From: Paratrimastix pyriformis
Taxonomy: Eukaryota > Preaxostyla > Paratrimastigidae
NCBI GenBank assembly: GCA_027972325.1
Contig: JAPMOS010000125.1
Span: 55,033 to 119,032 of the forward strand
Direction of reading: 5' to 3'
Length of the DNA: 64,000 nt
Part shown: positions 1-10,733 of the stretch, in pieces
Numbering within the stretch: the first letter of the stretch is position 1
How the letters are laid out: each line of letters starts with the position of its first letter
The notes under the pieces: model-generated
Told to the model about the DNA's origin: nothing
Seen by the model: the letters and a program-made list of their open reading frames with translations, nothing else
The model's database searches: none
Program-made: the position numbers and the translations under genes

Positions 1-1223
1 TGGGCGGTCGGGGCGGGCAGACGGGGGTGGGGTCTGGCCATGTGGGAGCGATGGGCGGGCCCTCCGCGACTTGGCCTCATCCCCACCCTCCTCATCCTCA
101 TCCGGCTTGCTGCTCTGGCTCCGGGGATGGCGGCGATGGTGCTGCCGCCGGTCGGCCGGGCGGTCGTCCTCAAGGATGAGCCCCTCCTCGTCCTCTCCTC
201 CGGGGGTGCCCCCACGACGAGAACGGGCCGTCTCTGGCCCCACCCCGGGACCTGCTGCGGGTGGTCGGGTCTCTTCAAAGGCGTCGCTGTCACCAGGGCG
301 GCTCTGATGGCGTCTGGGGCGACCGGAGCGGGCGCGATCGTCGGGCGGGTGGGGACGAGGCGGGTTGGGAGCCACCGAACGGGACGGAGAGGCCTGTCCT
401 TCGTGACCGGCGCCCGCTCCCTCGTCCTCTCGCAAGGCCGCTGCCTGCCTTGTCTCTCCCCCCCCTCTGCCACCTGGGGCGGCAGGGGGCTGGACTGGAT
501 CCCCCGTCTCGGCGTCTGGATCGGCCGGCAGCCAACTCGGTCTCCCACGAGGAAACTTGGGCGGGCGGCACTCCCGCGGCATCCGCTGACCTCGCACAGC
601 ATCCAGAACCAGCTACCGGGGGGAGAGAGACAGCCCAAGACACAAAAAGCCGGGAAATGACGCGGATTTCTCGACGATCGGCAAGGCGATTCATCACCAA
701 GGCGGCACAGAGGCTCACCACCAAGGCCAGGGCCCGACCTGCTGGCCATCGAGCATCATCGTGGTCCCGGGGGCGTCCAGGGCGGCCCGGCGGTCGTGTC
801 TGTGGTGGAACTCCACAAAGGCGTAGCGCTTGCTCAAGCCTGTGAGCACGTCTTTGATGAGGCGACATGAACGCACAGTGCCGAATCGCTCCATGGTCCG
901 CCGGACATCCTCCTCGGTTGTCCTCGGGGCCAGATGGGCCACAATCACCGAACTGTCAGAGTTTCCGAGAGTATCCCGAGCTAGGATGCATGTTACCGTG
1001 GTGACAGCGCATATTTCAGTTGAGGCAGACGTTTTGCCCGAGATGGATCAAAGACGTTGTTGCGCCGACGATATCGGCGAGTATTTGGGGAAACGGATGC
1101 TAAATTCCCGGTGTGATCTGTTGTTGGTAAACTATTCGGGGTCTCTTGATCGAAATGCTGGACTAAGTGCGCAAGGCCCCGTTGCAGTCGCTCGAGCTCG
1201 CCCGGGTCGCCGTCCTCCTGCAT
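1..1223 (-). CDS. RRM protein, U11/U12-35K / U1-70K-like, 3' end outside window
   Basis: Probable spliceosomal snRNP protein with one RNA-recognition motif. Three exons can be read. The start is ATG at 1223-1221 (MQEDGDPGELERL). Intron 1 spans 1030-981 (donor GTCTGC, acceptor CTAG, 50 nt) and intron 2 spans 738-613 (donor GTCGGG, acceptor GTAG). The joined RRM has RNP2 VIVAHLAP and RNP1 RYAFVEF, and the stretch LIKDVLTGLSKRYAFVEF is close in pattern to the U11/U12-35K and U1-70K RRM. After intron 2 the reading LVLDAVRGQRMPRECRPPKF fits the VD..RG....RP segment that follows the RRM in those families. The tail is Arg/Asp/Ser-rich and stays open to base 1. It starts 85 bp from, and head-to-head with, the coiled-coil gene at 1309. 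Choosing between the U1-70K and U11/U12-35K families needs an alignment. Other RRM families are possible. Confidence 0.6.
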
Positions 1224-1308
1224 GCCCACCAGAACCCGTGGGTGCACCTCGTTCTCTTTTCCCGTGCTCCTGGTTCTCCTCTGCCGTGGGCTTTAAGAGG
1301 ACTCCACC

Positions 1309-4005
1309 ATGAGCGCACCGATTTGTACCAAAGAGGAATTCGAGCAGCTTCAGTCCCAGTATATCGCTCTCAAGCAGGAACGCTTCCGGCTTATCGATAA
1401 AGACCAGACCCTGACCCGCGGTCTGTCGGCAGCGGTGGTGGTGCAGCACACACAGAACATCTATTTTCTGCTTTCTTCGCAAAAGAGTTGGACCAGGCAC
1501 AGAAGCATGTGACCCAACTTGATCGCGATCTGAGGAAAGCGACCGGTCTGGCTGTTGTGCCGCCCCGCTCGTCCCTGTCCCTGCCGCACCTCCCGTGCCC
1601 ACACCTTCGCGAATGACTCGCAGTCGCCGGCGCCTCTTCATACGCTCACATTCCTTCCCGCCGTCCCATTCCCTCGGGGTGACACCCACCCCACCGAACA
1701 GAGGCTCTTGCCAAGAGCAAGTCGGCCCAGAAGGTGCAGCAGCTGCAGCAGGAGAAGGACGACCTGCAGCGGATGCTGCTCGTCACCAAGGAGGAGTTCG
1801 GCGAGAAGGTCTGCCCCGCCCCGGCCTCCGCCGCCCTTCCGCTCACCCCTGGGGGCTGTCGGGCGGGCATTGGCTAGGAGGGCGCCCTGCGGGCCAACCT
1901 GTCGCTGATCTTCGACCAGAACAAGGAGTATCTCACCCGGGTCGAGGTCCTCGAGGCCAAGCTGAGGGCCGCCGGGGGCGCCCCCGATGCCGCCGCCCCG
2001 GCCACCGCCGCCGGTGCCGCCGCCGCCGCGCCCGCGGGGGCCGACGTCAGCGCCCTGAGCCAGGAGTGCGAGGACCTCAAGAAGGGTCTGCCGAGACCAC
2101 CCACGCAACAGCACCCCGCCCGCCCCCTTGCTGCCCCATCCCTGGATCATCCCTGCATCACCACCCGGCGCCCCATCGTGCAGCGCTGGCCGAGGGGCAG
2201 GCCGAGCGGGAGGCCCAGGAGCGGGCCCACCAGGAGCGTGTGGGGGCCCTCGAGGCCCAGATGGAGCAACTCAGGCGCGACGCCGAGGCCGCCGATGCCC
2301 GGGCCCGCGAAGCCCAGGCCGCCGCCACGGCCCACGGTCCGGCCCCGCTCATGGTGCCTGCCGCCGCTGCCCTCCCTGCCCCCACTTCTACCGTTCCCGC
2401 TCCTGGCGGTGCTCGTCTGACGGTTGCCGCCCGTGTGACGTGCCGCTGGGCCCTGTGGTTGGCTGGCAGCATCGGGGCTGGAGAAGCAGGTCGCCGAGCT
2501 CGAGGCCAAGCTCGGTCCGTGCCCCCGACGCCCCCCGCCCCCGCCCGCCCGGCGGGCCGCCCCAGCCCTCCTCCCGCCCGCCGCCTGCCTTCTGATCGGC
2601 CCATTTTGCTTCGTTTCCCATTGATCCTTTGCCCCCGTGGGGCATCTGCTGCCGAGCAGAGGGGCGCGACGTGGCCGCCCAGCGGCGCCAGACCAGCACC
2701 CAGGCCCAGATCGGCAGCCTCACGGCCGAGCTCGAGCAGGCCCGCCAGGCCGCCTCCACCGCGGGCAAGCTCCGCCAGGTGGCAGAGACCCAGGTTCGTT
2801 TCATCCGCCCAATGCGTCACATTTGGGGGGGTTTGCCTCGTTTCCGAGTCTTTCGGCAAGAGAGAGACGGGCTGTATTGTGATATACATCGAGGAAGATG
2901 TCTGCGACATTATCTTATCCAAGCGTTCACGAACGCGTTCTGCTGCCTTTTCAGAGTGTCCACCAATGTGCCACGGGTAGTCTCCGGTCATTGGAGTGCC
3001 GCAGTTTGTTTTCCAATCGTAGATGGTTGCCACGGTCCCATCGGAGAATTTGAGGTCCCATTCGCAGGTTATCTTTTCCCCAATATCTGCGTTGGGACCT
3101 CTGTGTGGTTGACCGAAAGCGAGGACCAAATTCTCATAGGTCGTATAGATCTGTTCGGGGGATTTGGGAGCGTGAGAAAAATTACATTTGTTCATCACAA
3201 GACCTCCCCGCACAATGATGTCCTGTCAATCTCGTCGAATCTCACAAAATCCATCGGGGGAAAAACGTGTTGGCCCGGGGACGATGGGGCAATTGCCGGA
3301 GAAGAAACGGTGAAAGGGGGGAAGGACGAAAGAAAGAGAGGGAAGAGAAGAACGATACGAAAGGAAGAGAAGAGGATTCATTTCAAGAAAAGGGACAAAA
3401 AGAAAGGTTTTACCCCACTCACCGTTTTTAGCAATCCATCCGGTCGTGGGTGGTTGGTGCTTTTGACAGTCGGCGCGTATCGAACCCTGTCATAAATCGC
3501 TCGTGCCCATTTCCCACGCCGGCGCCTGACGTTGTGTTTTTTTTTTTCTTGAGCCATTTTCCTGGGACTCTTGCATCTTGCTTGTGCTTTTCTCCGGTTC
3601 CTCTCGTCCATCATCATCATCGCTCCCCGGGTCCGGTCGACGTGCCTTCTCCGCTTGACCCTTTCGGCTGCCACCACTCGTGGGTTTCCAGGCGGCCGAT
3701 GCTCAACGGGGCCGGGCCGAGGCCGAGGAGACCCGGTCCGCCCTGGAGGCACAAGTCGAGGCCCAGAAGGTCCGCCCGTCAGCCTTTTGTGTGTGTGTGC
3801 GCGCGCGTTGTATGTGCGTGGGGGGGGGGGGGGGGGGGGGACGAGCGCCCCAATATCACATCCCATACCCATCCCCATCGTGGGGCCTCCTGCGCATATT
3901 CTCCATGGCGACGGCAGAAAGAGCTCTCGACCCTGCACGACGACCTGCGCGAGTACGAGCTGACCCGCACCCAGCTGGAGAACGCCAAGCGCCGGATGCA
4001 GGTCC

Positions 4006-4053
<48 letters not shown>

Positions 4054-4339
4054 CTGCTCTTGCTCCCGGTCCCGCCCCGCCCCCTGTTGCCAACCCATCC
4101 ATTCGCATCCTCACCCACCCAATTTGCACCCCCGTCCCCATACGGGCGCCCCGGTCGGCCAGGATCTGACGGAGCAGGTGGGCCGGCTGAAGGAGGCTGC
4201 GGCCCTGGCCCCGGCCGTGGCAGCCGCCAGCACGGAGCACGAGGCCGAGGCGGGCCGGCTGCGGGTCCAGTGCGCAGCCCTCGAGGAGAAGCTCGCACAG
4301 GCCCAGGCGGGCGCCCAGGTCGGTTGGGCACCCCCCCCC

Positions 4340-4370
<31 letters not shown>

Positions 4371-7300
4371 ACACACACTCCTCACCCCTCACTGGGCCCC
4401 CTTCCCTCTCTGGCGGGCAGGAGCACGCCTCGGAGCTGGCCGCCCTGACAGCCTCGCTGCAGGCCATCAAGGTCCGCCCCCCCCCCCCACCCACCCCTCT
4501 ACTGCGCACGCACCTTCATCACCCCGCCGCCCGCCCTCGTGTCCATCGTGCCCACCGCTCAATTGCGGTCCCTGCTCACGCTGTGGCGCTGCCCTGCAGG
4601 CTGAGAAGGCCGACCTGATGCGGGACGGGGCTGAGGCTCAGAAGAAGCTCGCCGCCCGCGAGGATGCCCTCAAGGCGTCCGCTCGCCCGCACCCCCGGCA
4701 CCCACCCGGCACCCACCCATCGCTCGCTCACCCATCGCTCGCTCACCCATCGCTCGCCCATCCCCCACCGCGCACTGGGTTCGAAACGACATGGGCATGA
4801 ACATCATCACATGCATGGACATGGGCATATGGGCATGGGCATATGGGCATATGGGCATGGGCATGGACCAACGGCTTGTGTCCTTCTGCGGGGGCGGATG
4901 GGCGGCCTGGCCAGGGCGCGGGAGGGGCTGCAGCGCGCCGAGCAGCAGGAGGTTGCCATCCGCGAGCAGATCGCAGCCCGCGAGTCCGACGCGGTCCGTC
5001 CTCCCCGGCGCCCCTCCTCCGCGCCCCAGTCATCACCCGTGATGGTGCCTCAAGGCCCATGCCCCTTGCTGCGCTTGGGGAGCGCCTTGCACATTCCCGG
5101 ACCCGCGGCACTGCCCGCCCCCATCGGCTGACCCCGTCTGGCGTCTGGCTTGCTATCCGGATGGCCTGGTGGGGCCTGGTTGCAGCGTGGGCTCAAGGAG
5201 CGTGTGGACGAGCTGACGGGCCAGCTGGCCGAGGCCCGGGCCGCCCAGGCCACCACCGAGAAGGAGGTCCCCCCGCCCTTCCTCGCCCGCACGCCCATGT
5301 CCATGCCCATATCACCCCGTTGCATCATGCCCGTGCCCATTCCCGGGGGGCCCGCGCAGCTCGGGGCCGCCCAGACGGGTCAGCGCGGGGCCGAGGAGCG
5401 GGCCGGCCAGCAGCGGGCCGAGGCGGACCGGCTGCGGGGCGACCTGGAGGGGGCCCGCACCAGGGCCCGCCAGCTCGAGCAGGACCTCGCCGCCGCCCGC
5501 CAGGAGGCCGACCAGGCCAGGGCCAAGTCCGCACACACACCACTTGCCCCGCCACTTGCCCCGCCACTTGCCCCGCCACTTGCCCCGCCACTTGCCCCCA
5601 TGCCCCCTTGAGTGCACGAGGGCTCGCCCTGGGCCGTCCTCACCCGGCCACACCCGTCCCGGCCATGGCCACCACTCCGCCCGCAGGGCCAAGACTGAGG
5701 CAGGCCGGCAGAAGGCCGAGCTAGACAAGCGCCAGGCCGAGTGCGACCGGCTCCGCACAGACCTCGACGCACGCATGTCCGCCCAAGCCGCCCGCCCAAC
5801 CTGCCTCCTCGCCCAACCACCCACCCACCCGCCAGCTCCCACACGCCCCCTCGCATGTCCGGCCCGACCCCCGCCCACCTGCCTCGTCCCCGCCGACCTC
5901 TGCTCTGCTCTGTGTATGGGTATGTCTGGCCTTGCGCCCCTCATCGGGTGCCCGCTGCTCTGTGGGGGGTGCGGGAGCAGGGGAGAGCTTGAGCGGGCCC
6001 GGGAGAGCCTGGAGAAGCACCGGACCGAGGCCGAGCGGCTGGCGGGCGACCTGACGGCGGCCCGGGCTGAGGCCGACCGCGTCCGGGCCGAGGCCGACAG
6101 GGCAGCCAAGGTCGGGCACCCCCGTCACACGCACCGCCTGGCGCTCGGCCCCCCCATTGCCCGCCCCCCCTCCTTCCCCCTGCATATGGAGACCGGTGCT
6201 CGGGCCAGGCTTGGACGGCCCCGGGCAGCCACCGGCATCCGCGGCTGCTCGGCCTGACCTCGGTTCCTCTCGACCCACCACCCACCCACCCACGGGGCTC
6301 ATGGCTTGGCGGGGGCGCAGGAGCTATCGGGGATGCAGCTGGAGGTGGATGCGGTGCGGGCCAAGGCCAAGCAGGAGGCGGCCGGCCTGCAGCTGGAGGT
6401 GGAGGCGGTGCGGGCCAAGGGGGCCCGCGAGTGCGCCGACCTGCGGGCCCAGCTGGCCAAGGGGGCCGAGGCGGTCGAGGCCCGGCAGGCGCTCGAGGTG
6501 GAGCTGACCCGCACCCGGACCGACCTCGAGGAGAAGTACGCCAAGGCCCGCTCGCTGGCCCAGCCCCAGGACAGCCCCCGGCACGGCACGGCACGGCACG
6601 GCACGGCACGGCACGGCACGGCACGGCACGGCACGGCACGGCACGGCACGGCACGGCACGGCACGGCACGGCACAGCTGACCTCGGGCCCCGCCCAGCGG
6701 CACCTGGCTGCCCCATCAGGAAGATGCGCGGCGTCGCTGACCCTCTCGTTCGTCCTTCTCGATGTGTGTCTGATGCGCGTCTGTGGGCCTCCTGTGCCTG
6801 TCTCGGGGGCGGGGACGGGGGACGGGGGGCGGCTGCAGATCCGCGGGGACCTGGAGTCGCAGCTGGCCCAGGCGCGGCAGGACGGGCAGCTGGCCCGGGC
6901 CGAGCTGGAGCAGAGCCGCCAGCGTGCCCAGGAGTGGGACAAGGTTCGCCAGGGGCTCGTCGAGGAGGCCGAGGCCCGGGTGCGGGCCGAGGGGCAGCGG
7001 GTCGAGGTCGCCATGGGGCGCGCCGAGCGGCTCAAGGTCGACCTCGAGGCCGCCACACGCGAGCGGGTCCGCGCATCCACCCAGCACCCGACGGCTCCAT
7101 GCCCCCTGCCCCTCCTGCCCCTGCCCCTGCCCCTGTCACTGTCACTGTTCCCAGCCCCATCCGTGCCTCTGCTCTTTTCTCTGATCATTCCCCGCTTGTT
7201 GCTGTGCCTTTGGGCGCCTCTGTAGAACGAGGAGCGGAGCCGGCTGCTGTCCCGTCCCCTGTCTCATCCGTGTCTCGTGTTGTTGTTGCCTTTTGGGCGC

Positions 7301-8861
7301 CTCTGCAGAACGAGGAGCGGAGCCGGCTGCTGGACACGGAGCGGGCGGCTGCCCTGGTGGCGGCCCGGCTGGCCGAGACCGAGGCGGCCCTCGCCGGGGC
7401 CCAGACACAGGTGCGGGCCCACGAGGCGGCCCTTGCCCAGGGGGCCGAGGGTGCCCGGATGGGGGCCGAGGACTGCCAGGCCCGGGACGTGGAGCTGGCC
7501 GCCCTGCGGGAGCAGTGGGCCGTGGCCGAGCGCGACCTGGCCGACCTCCGCACCGAGCTCATCGCCCAGCAGCGCAAGGCCGACCAGACCGTCCGCGCCC
7601 TGACCTCCCCGCCCCCGGCCCCCGGCCACCACCACTGTCTTTCACAGAGCGAGAGGGTGAAGTCCCGTCGCGGCCCCCAATGGGAGCGCCGTACCACCTT
7701 TGAAAGACCCGGGCACGTCAGCGGGGGAACGGGCGCTCACTCACGGGGGGCGCGGGTGGCGGGTGGCGGGCCGCAGATCCGGGACCTGAAGCGGGCCCTT
7801 CAGCAGTCGGGCGGGGGCGGCGGCCACGGGACGACCCTGCCCCCCATCGAGCGGACCGCCAGTCGGGTCATGGCCTCGGCCGTCGTCGCCGCGGCCGGCT
7901 CGCGGACCCCCAGCCCCAGCCCCAGCCCCAGCCGGCCCCGCCCGCCACGGCGACCCCACCGCCGCCGCCCCCCGGCACGCCCGGCCACCACGCGGGTGCG
8001 GTGCCCTGCCGCAAGTGCCGCGAGATGGAGGCCCGGGTGCAGTTCCTCGAGGACAGCAACGCCCTGCTGCAGCAAGACAAGGAGGCCCTCAAGAAGCTCG
8101 TCATGGGCTCCGCCCCCGGCAAGGGCAAGAAGGCCCGCCCCCCGCCCCGCCATCGTGCCATGCGCATCCCGCCATCATGCCATGCCCCCCCCGCCCGCCA
8201 TCATGTCATACATCCCACCCCGTCCCCGAAATCGCCCCACCGCCAGTCCCGCCTCCACCACGTTCCCCAAACGGGGCGCCTAACCGCCTCCCTGCTGCTG
8301 CGGGGCCCGGTGGGGGTGGGGGGTGGGGTTGGGTGCGTGTCTGCGGTCGGGCGGGCAGAACGACGCGACGGCCCGGATGGCGGAGATCATGGAGGAGACC
8401 CTCCACCGCAACCTGCTCCTCCAGCAGAACGTCAAGGTAACCCCGCCGCCACCACCCCCTTGCCCCACCCCCCCCTCTCCCCCCCCCCCCTCCCCCCGCA
8501 CCCCCTCCAGCAGAATTTCAGCGCCCCATTTGCTGGTGTTGGGTGGGCCAGCTGTCGCGACCCGCCTCTCCCGCCATCGCAGCCGCTCACCCGGCTGCGT
8601 TCTGCCTCGGTTGGGTTGGGCTGGTTGGGGTTGGGCTGGTTGGGGTTGGGCTGGTTGGGGTTGGGCTGGTTGGGGTTGGGCTGGGGTGCAGGTGCTGGGG
8701 AGGAGGTGGCCCGGCTGCAGAAGCTGTCGTCCCCGGCCCCCGCCCCCGCCCCCGAGGAGGCCCCGGCCGTCCCGGGGAGCCTGTCCCCGGCCCCGCCCCC
8801 GTCCCCGTCCCCCACCGCCTCCGCGGCCGAGCCCCTCGCCACCCCCGGCCACCCGCGGTAG
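1309..8861 (+). CDS. long coiled-coil protein, about 23 exons
   Basis: Starts ATG at 1309 (MSAPICTKEEFEQLQ) and ends TAG at 8859-8861. Exons code for near-continuous heptad-type helix rich in E, A, Q, R, L, for example EALAKSKSAQKVQQLQQEK (1711-1808), EGALRANLSLIFDQN (1878 on), KELSTLHDDLREYEL (3918-4001) and ELSGMQLEVDAVRAKAK (6321 on). The 3' exons hold CRKCREMEARVQFLEDSNAL (about 8010) and a Pro/Ala/Ser tail. Most introns run GTCCG/GTCTG...CAG, e.g. 1809-1877 and 3770-3917. This is likely a structural, scaffold or trafficking protein, but no family could be recognised beyond coiled coil. Two joins are unclear: the exon ending near 6540-6575 has no good donor (only GTACGC at about 6537), and the frame between 7880 and 8000 needs an extra small intron or an indel. 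An intron at about 2795-3688 contains an antisense gene. Confidence 0.72.
2908..3195 (-). CDS. small antisense intronic gene with TIYDWK and WHIGG motifs (phage/large-virus-like)
   Basis: ATG at 3195 on the minus strand (MNKCNFSHAPKSPEQIYTTY), inside a ~895-nt intron of the plus-strand coiled-coil gene. The product reads as a compact globular domain of about 95 residues: YENLVLAFGQP near residues 15-25, CEWDLKFSDG at 44-53, TIYDWK at 57-62 and WHIGG at 75-79. That order (Y..LV..FG.P, EW..., DG..ATIYDWK, WHIGG, helical end) is one I associate with small uncharacterised proteins of phages and large DNA viruses; this is recall, not a search. GC is much lower than in the surrounding exons. The frame stays open past 2908 into antisense of the host exon, so the true 3' end, or an intron, is unresolved. 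It is a candidate horizontally acquired gene. Confidence 0.5.
3256..3312. repeat. short dispersed element, copy 1
   Basis: About 55 bp centred on GTGTTGGCCCGGGGACGA. A copy with only a handful of differences lies at about 27457-27512. It sits roughly 60-115 bp upstream of the antisense intronic gene's ATG. Outside this block the two loci do not match. Confidence 0.55.
3786..3840 (+). repeat. (GT)n followed by poly(G), intron
   Basis: Compound microsatellite TGTGTGTGTGCGCGCG... then an uninterrupted G run at 3820-3840. It is the reverse-complement form of the poly(C)-(AC)n tracts at 4331, 23192 and 42541. Confidence 0.85.
4008..4052 (+). repeat. poly(C) tract, 45 nt, intron
   Basis: Uninterrupted C run starting 6 nt after the donor at 4002 (GTCCGG). 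Its length is likely unstable in sequencing. Confidence 0.85.
4331..4379 (+). repeat. poly(C)-(AC)n compound microsatellite, intron
   Basis: C run at 4331-4356, then AC repeats to about 4379, inside the intron that follows the exon ending ...QAQAGAQ. Confidence 0.85.
5539..5598 (+). repeat. 12-bp tandem repeat, intron
   Basis: Five copies of ACTTGCCCCGCC just downstream of donor GTCCGC. Confidence 0.8.
6580..6674 (+). repeat. (GGCAC)n pentanucleotide array
   Basis: About 19 perfect units. It lies immediately after an exon that lacks an obvious GT donor, and the frame through it reaches a stop at 6678, so it must be intronic. Confidence 0.9.
8609..8686 (+). repeat. 15-bp G-rich minisatellite, intron
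   Basis: About five copies of GGTTGGGGTTGGGCT directly upstream of the final acceptor (GTGCAG) of the coiled-coil gene. The sense RNA could form G-quadruplexes. Confidence 0.8.
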
Positions 8862-8951
8862 CCAGCGGGCCGGGTCCCGCCGCCCCACCCCGCGCCGGAA
8901 ATTATCCTTGTCCCGTCCCATCCCCGTATCCCCTCCCCCTCCTCCTCCTCC

Positions 8952-8983
<32 letters not shown>

Positions 8984-9391
8984 ATTGCGTCTGATCTGAT
9001 CTCATGTGTGGCTGGGCGGAGGCGCGTGCCCAAGATGGGCCCCATCCGTCCCCGTTTGCTGCCACTGTCGCTGCCGCTGCCGCTGCCGCTCGCTTGGGGA
9101 GCGCGGGCCGCACCCGCCAACGATCGGAGGGACACGGAGCCATCGATTCGTAGTTACACAGGGGCGGGCGGGCCGCCCAAAGAAGAGGGAAAGCGAAAGA
9201 GAAAGAGGGAACGGGGGAAAGGGGGAAAGGGGGAAAGCGAAAGGGGAACGGGAACGGGAACGGGAGGAACGGGGAGGCGAGGCGAGGCTCGTGGGGGGGT
9301 GCCTGGGCCGGCCCCCTGGCCGATGATCGGGCGAAGTGGGGAACGGCCGAGGGGGCGGGTGGGGCCGGCCTCGCCCCTCTGGACAGGCCGC
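8862..9391. other. intergenic space between convergent genes
   Basis: Separates the stop of the plus-strand coiled-coil gene (8861) from the stop of the minus-strand gene (9392). It contains a poly(C) run at 8953-8983 and purine-rich GGGGAAA repeats at 9185-9265. I see no coding signal. Confidence 0.6.
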
Positions 9392-10701
9392 CTATCGGGC
9401 GAAGGGGCGCCTGGCGGGGGCGGGGTGGGCGGCGACCCGCTGGCGGCGCATCTCGGCGTACTGGGCCCGCAGGGCGGCCCGCTTGAGGGCCTCCACCTGG
9501 TGCGGCCCCAGCGCCCCGTCCGCAGCCTCCTCGGGGGCCCCCCTGCGCCCACGATGGCCATCCCCCCCCAGCCAGCCGCCGCCATCAGCACCGGCATTGG
9601 CGGAGGAGGAGGGGCAGAGGGAAGAGGGCAGAGGGGGCAGAGGCGGACCGTGGGGTGAGGGTGGGCAGGGGGGCCGTCGCGGCGGGGGCGCCCTGACCGC
9701 CGAAGGGCGAGAGGGCGCTGCTGGCGGGCCCCGGCTGGGCGTAGTGGCCCTGCACACAGGCACCGCGCCCCGGGGAACCCACAGCGGGCAGGCGGGTAAG
9801 GGCGCGGCGATGGGTGGTGGTGGGGATGTCTGTGCTTGGCAGTACGGGCCTTGGATGATTGGGGTGATTGGGGTGATTGGGGTGATTGGGATGATGCGGA
9901 TGCTGGTGGTGAGACGGGCGGCGATGGTTCGGGTGGTTCGGGCTCGGGGGATGGTGGCGAGGGCGCAGCAGCGGACCCTGGGGGCCGACTTGGAGCGGGC
10001 CGCCGCGTAGGAGCCTGCCCCCGCAGCGGGCAGCCCTCCCGAGGGCGAGGTGGCGGCGGCCCCGCGCGGGGTGCGGCCCCCCGAGCGGACCGGGGCCGAG
10101 GGGGCGGTGGCCCCCAGGGCGGCCCCGCTGGTGGCGAAGGGGCCCGGGGGGGACATCTTGGCCAGGCTGTTGACCGTGGGCCGGCGGTAGTGGGTGGGGG
10201 TCATCGGGTACCCGAAGCTGGCCGCGGCCACGGCCCCCGGGGGCAGCGCCCCCGCCCCGACGCCAGCCCGGGCCGAGAGCAGGGGCTGCACCTGAGCAGC
10301 AAGCGGGGTGCCGGCCGCCTCGAGGCCGGCCGGGGCCTCGGCCGGGATGCCCAGCCCCGGGTAGCCCCCGTAGCCGGCCGGCCCCTGCGGCTGCAGCTGA
10401 ATGGGCATCCCCTCGGCAGGCTGGCCCTCGCCCCCGGCCAGCAGGTACCCCGATCCGTACGGGGCGGCGCCGGGGCCACCGGGCTGCTGCTGCTGCTGTT
10501 GGATGAGCTGCTGCTGCTGCTGCTGCTGTTGGATCTGCTGGATCTGGAGCTGGGCCATGAGCTGCTGGAAGAGGGCACGCTGCATCTCCTCCTGCTGGCC
10601 GGGCCCCAGCTGGTGGTACTGGGTCGCCGTCAGGCCCCCAAGCAGCCCCTGGGGCGGCCCGCCCGCCGGTGCCACCTCAATCAAGGCGCCCTGGGGCTGC
10701 T

Positions 10702-10733
<32 letters not shown>

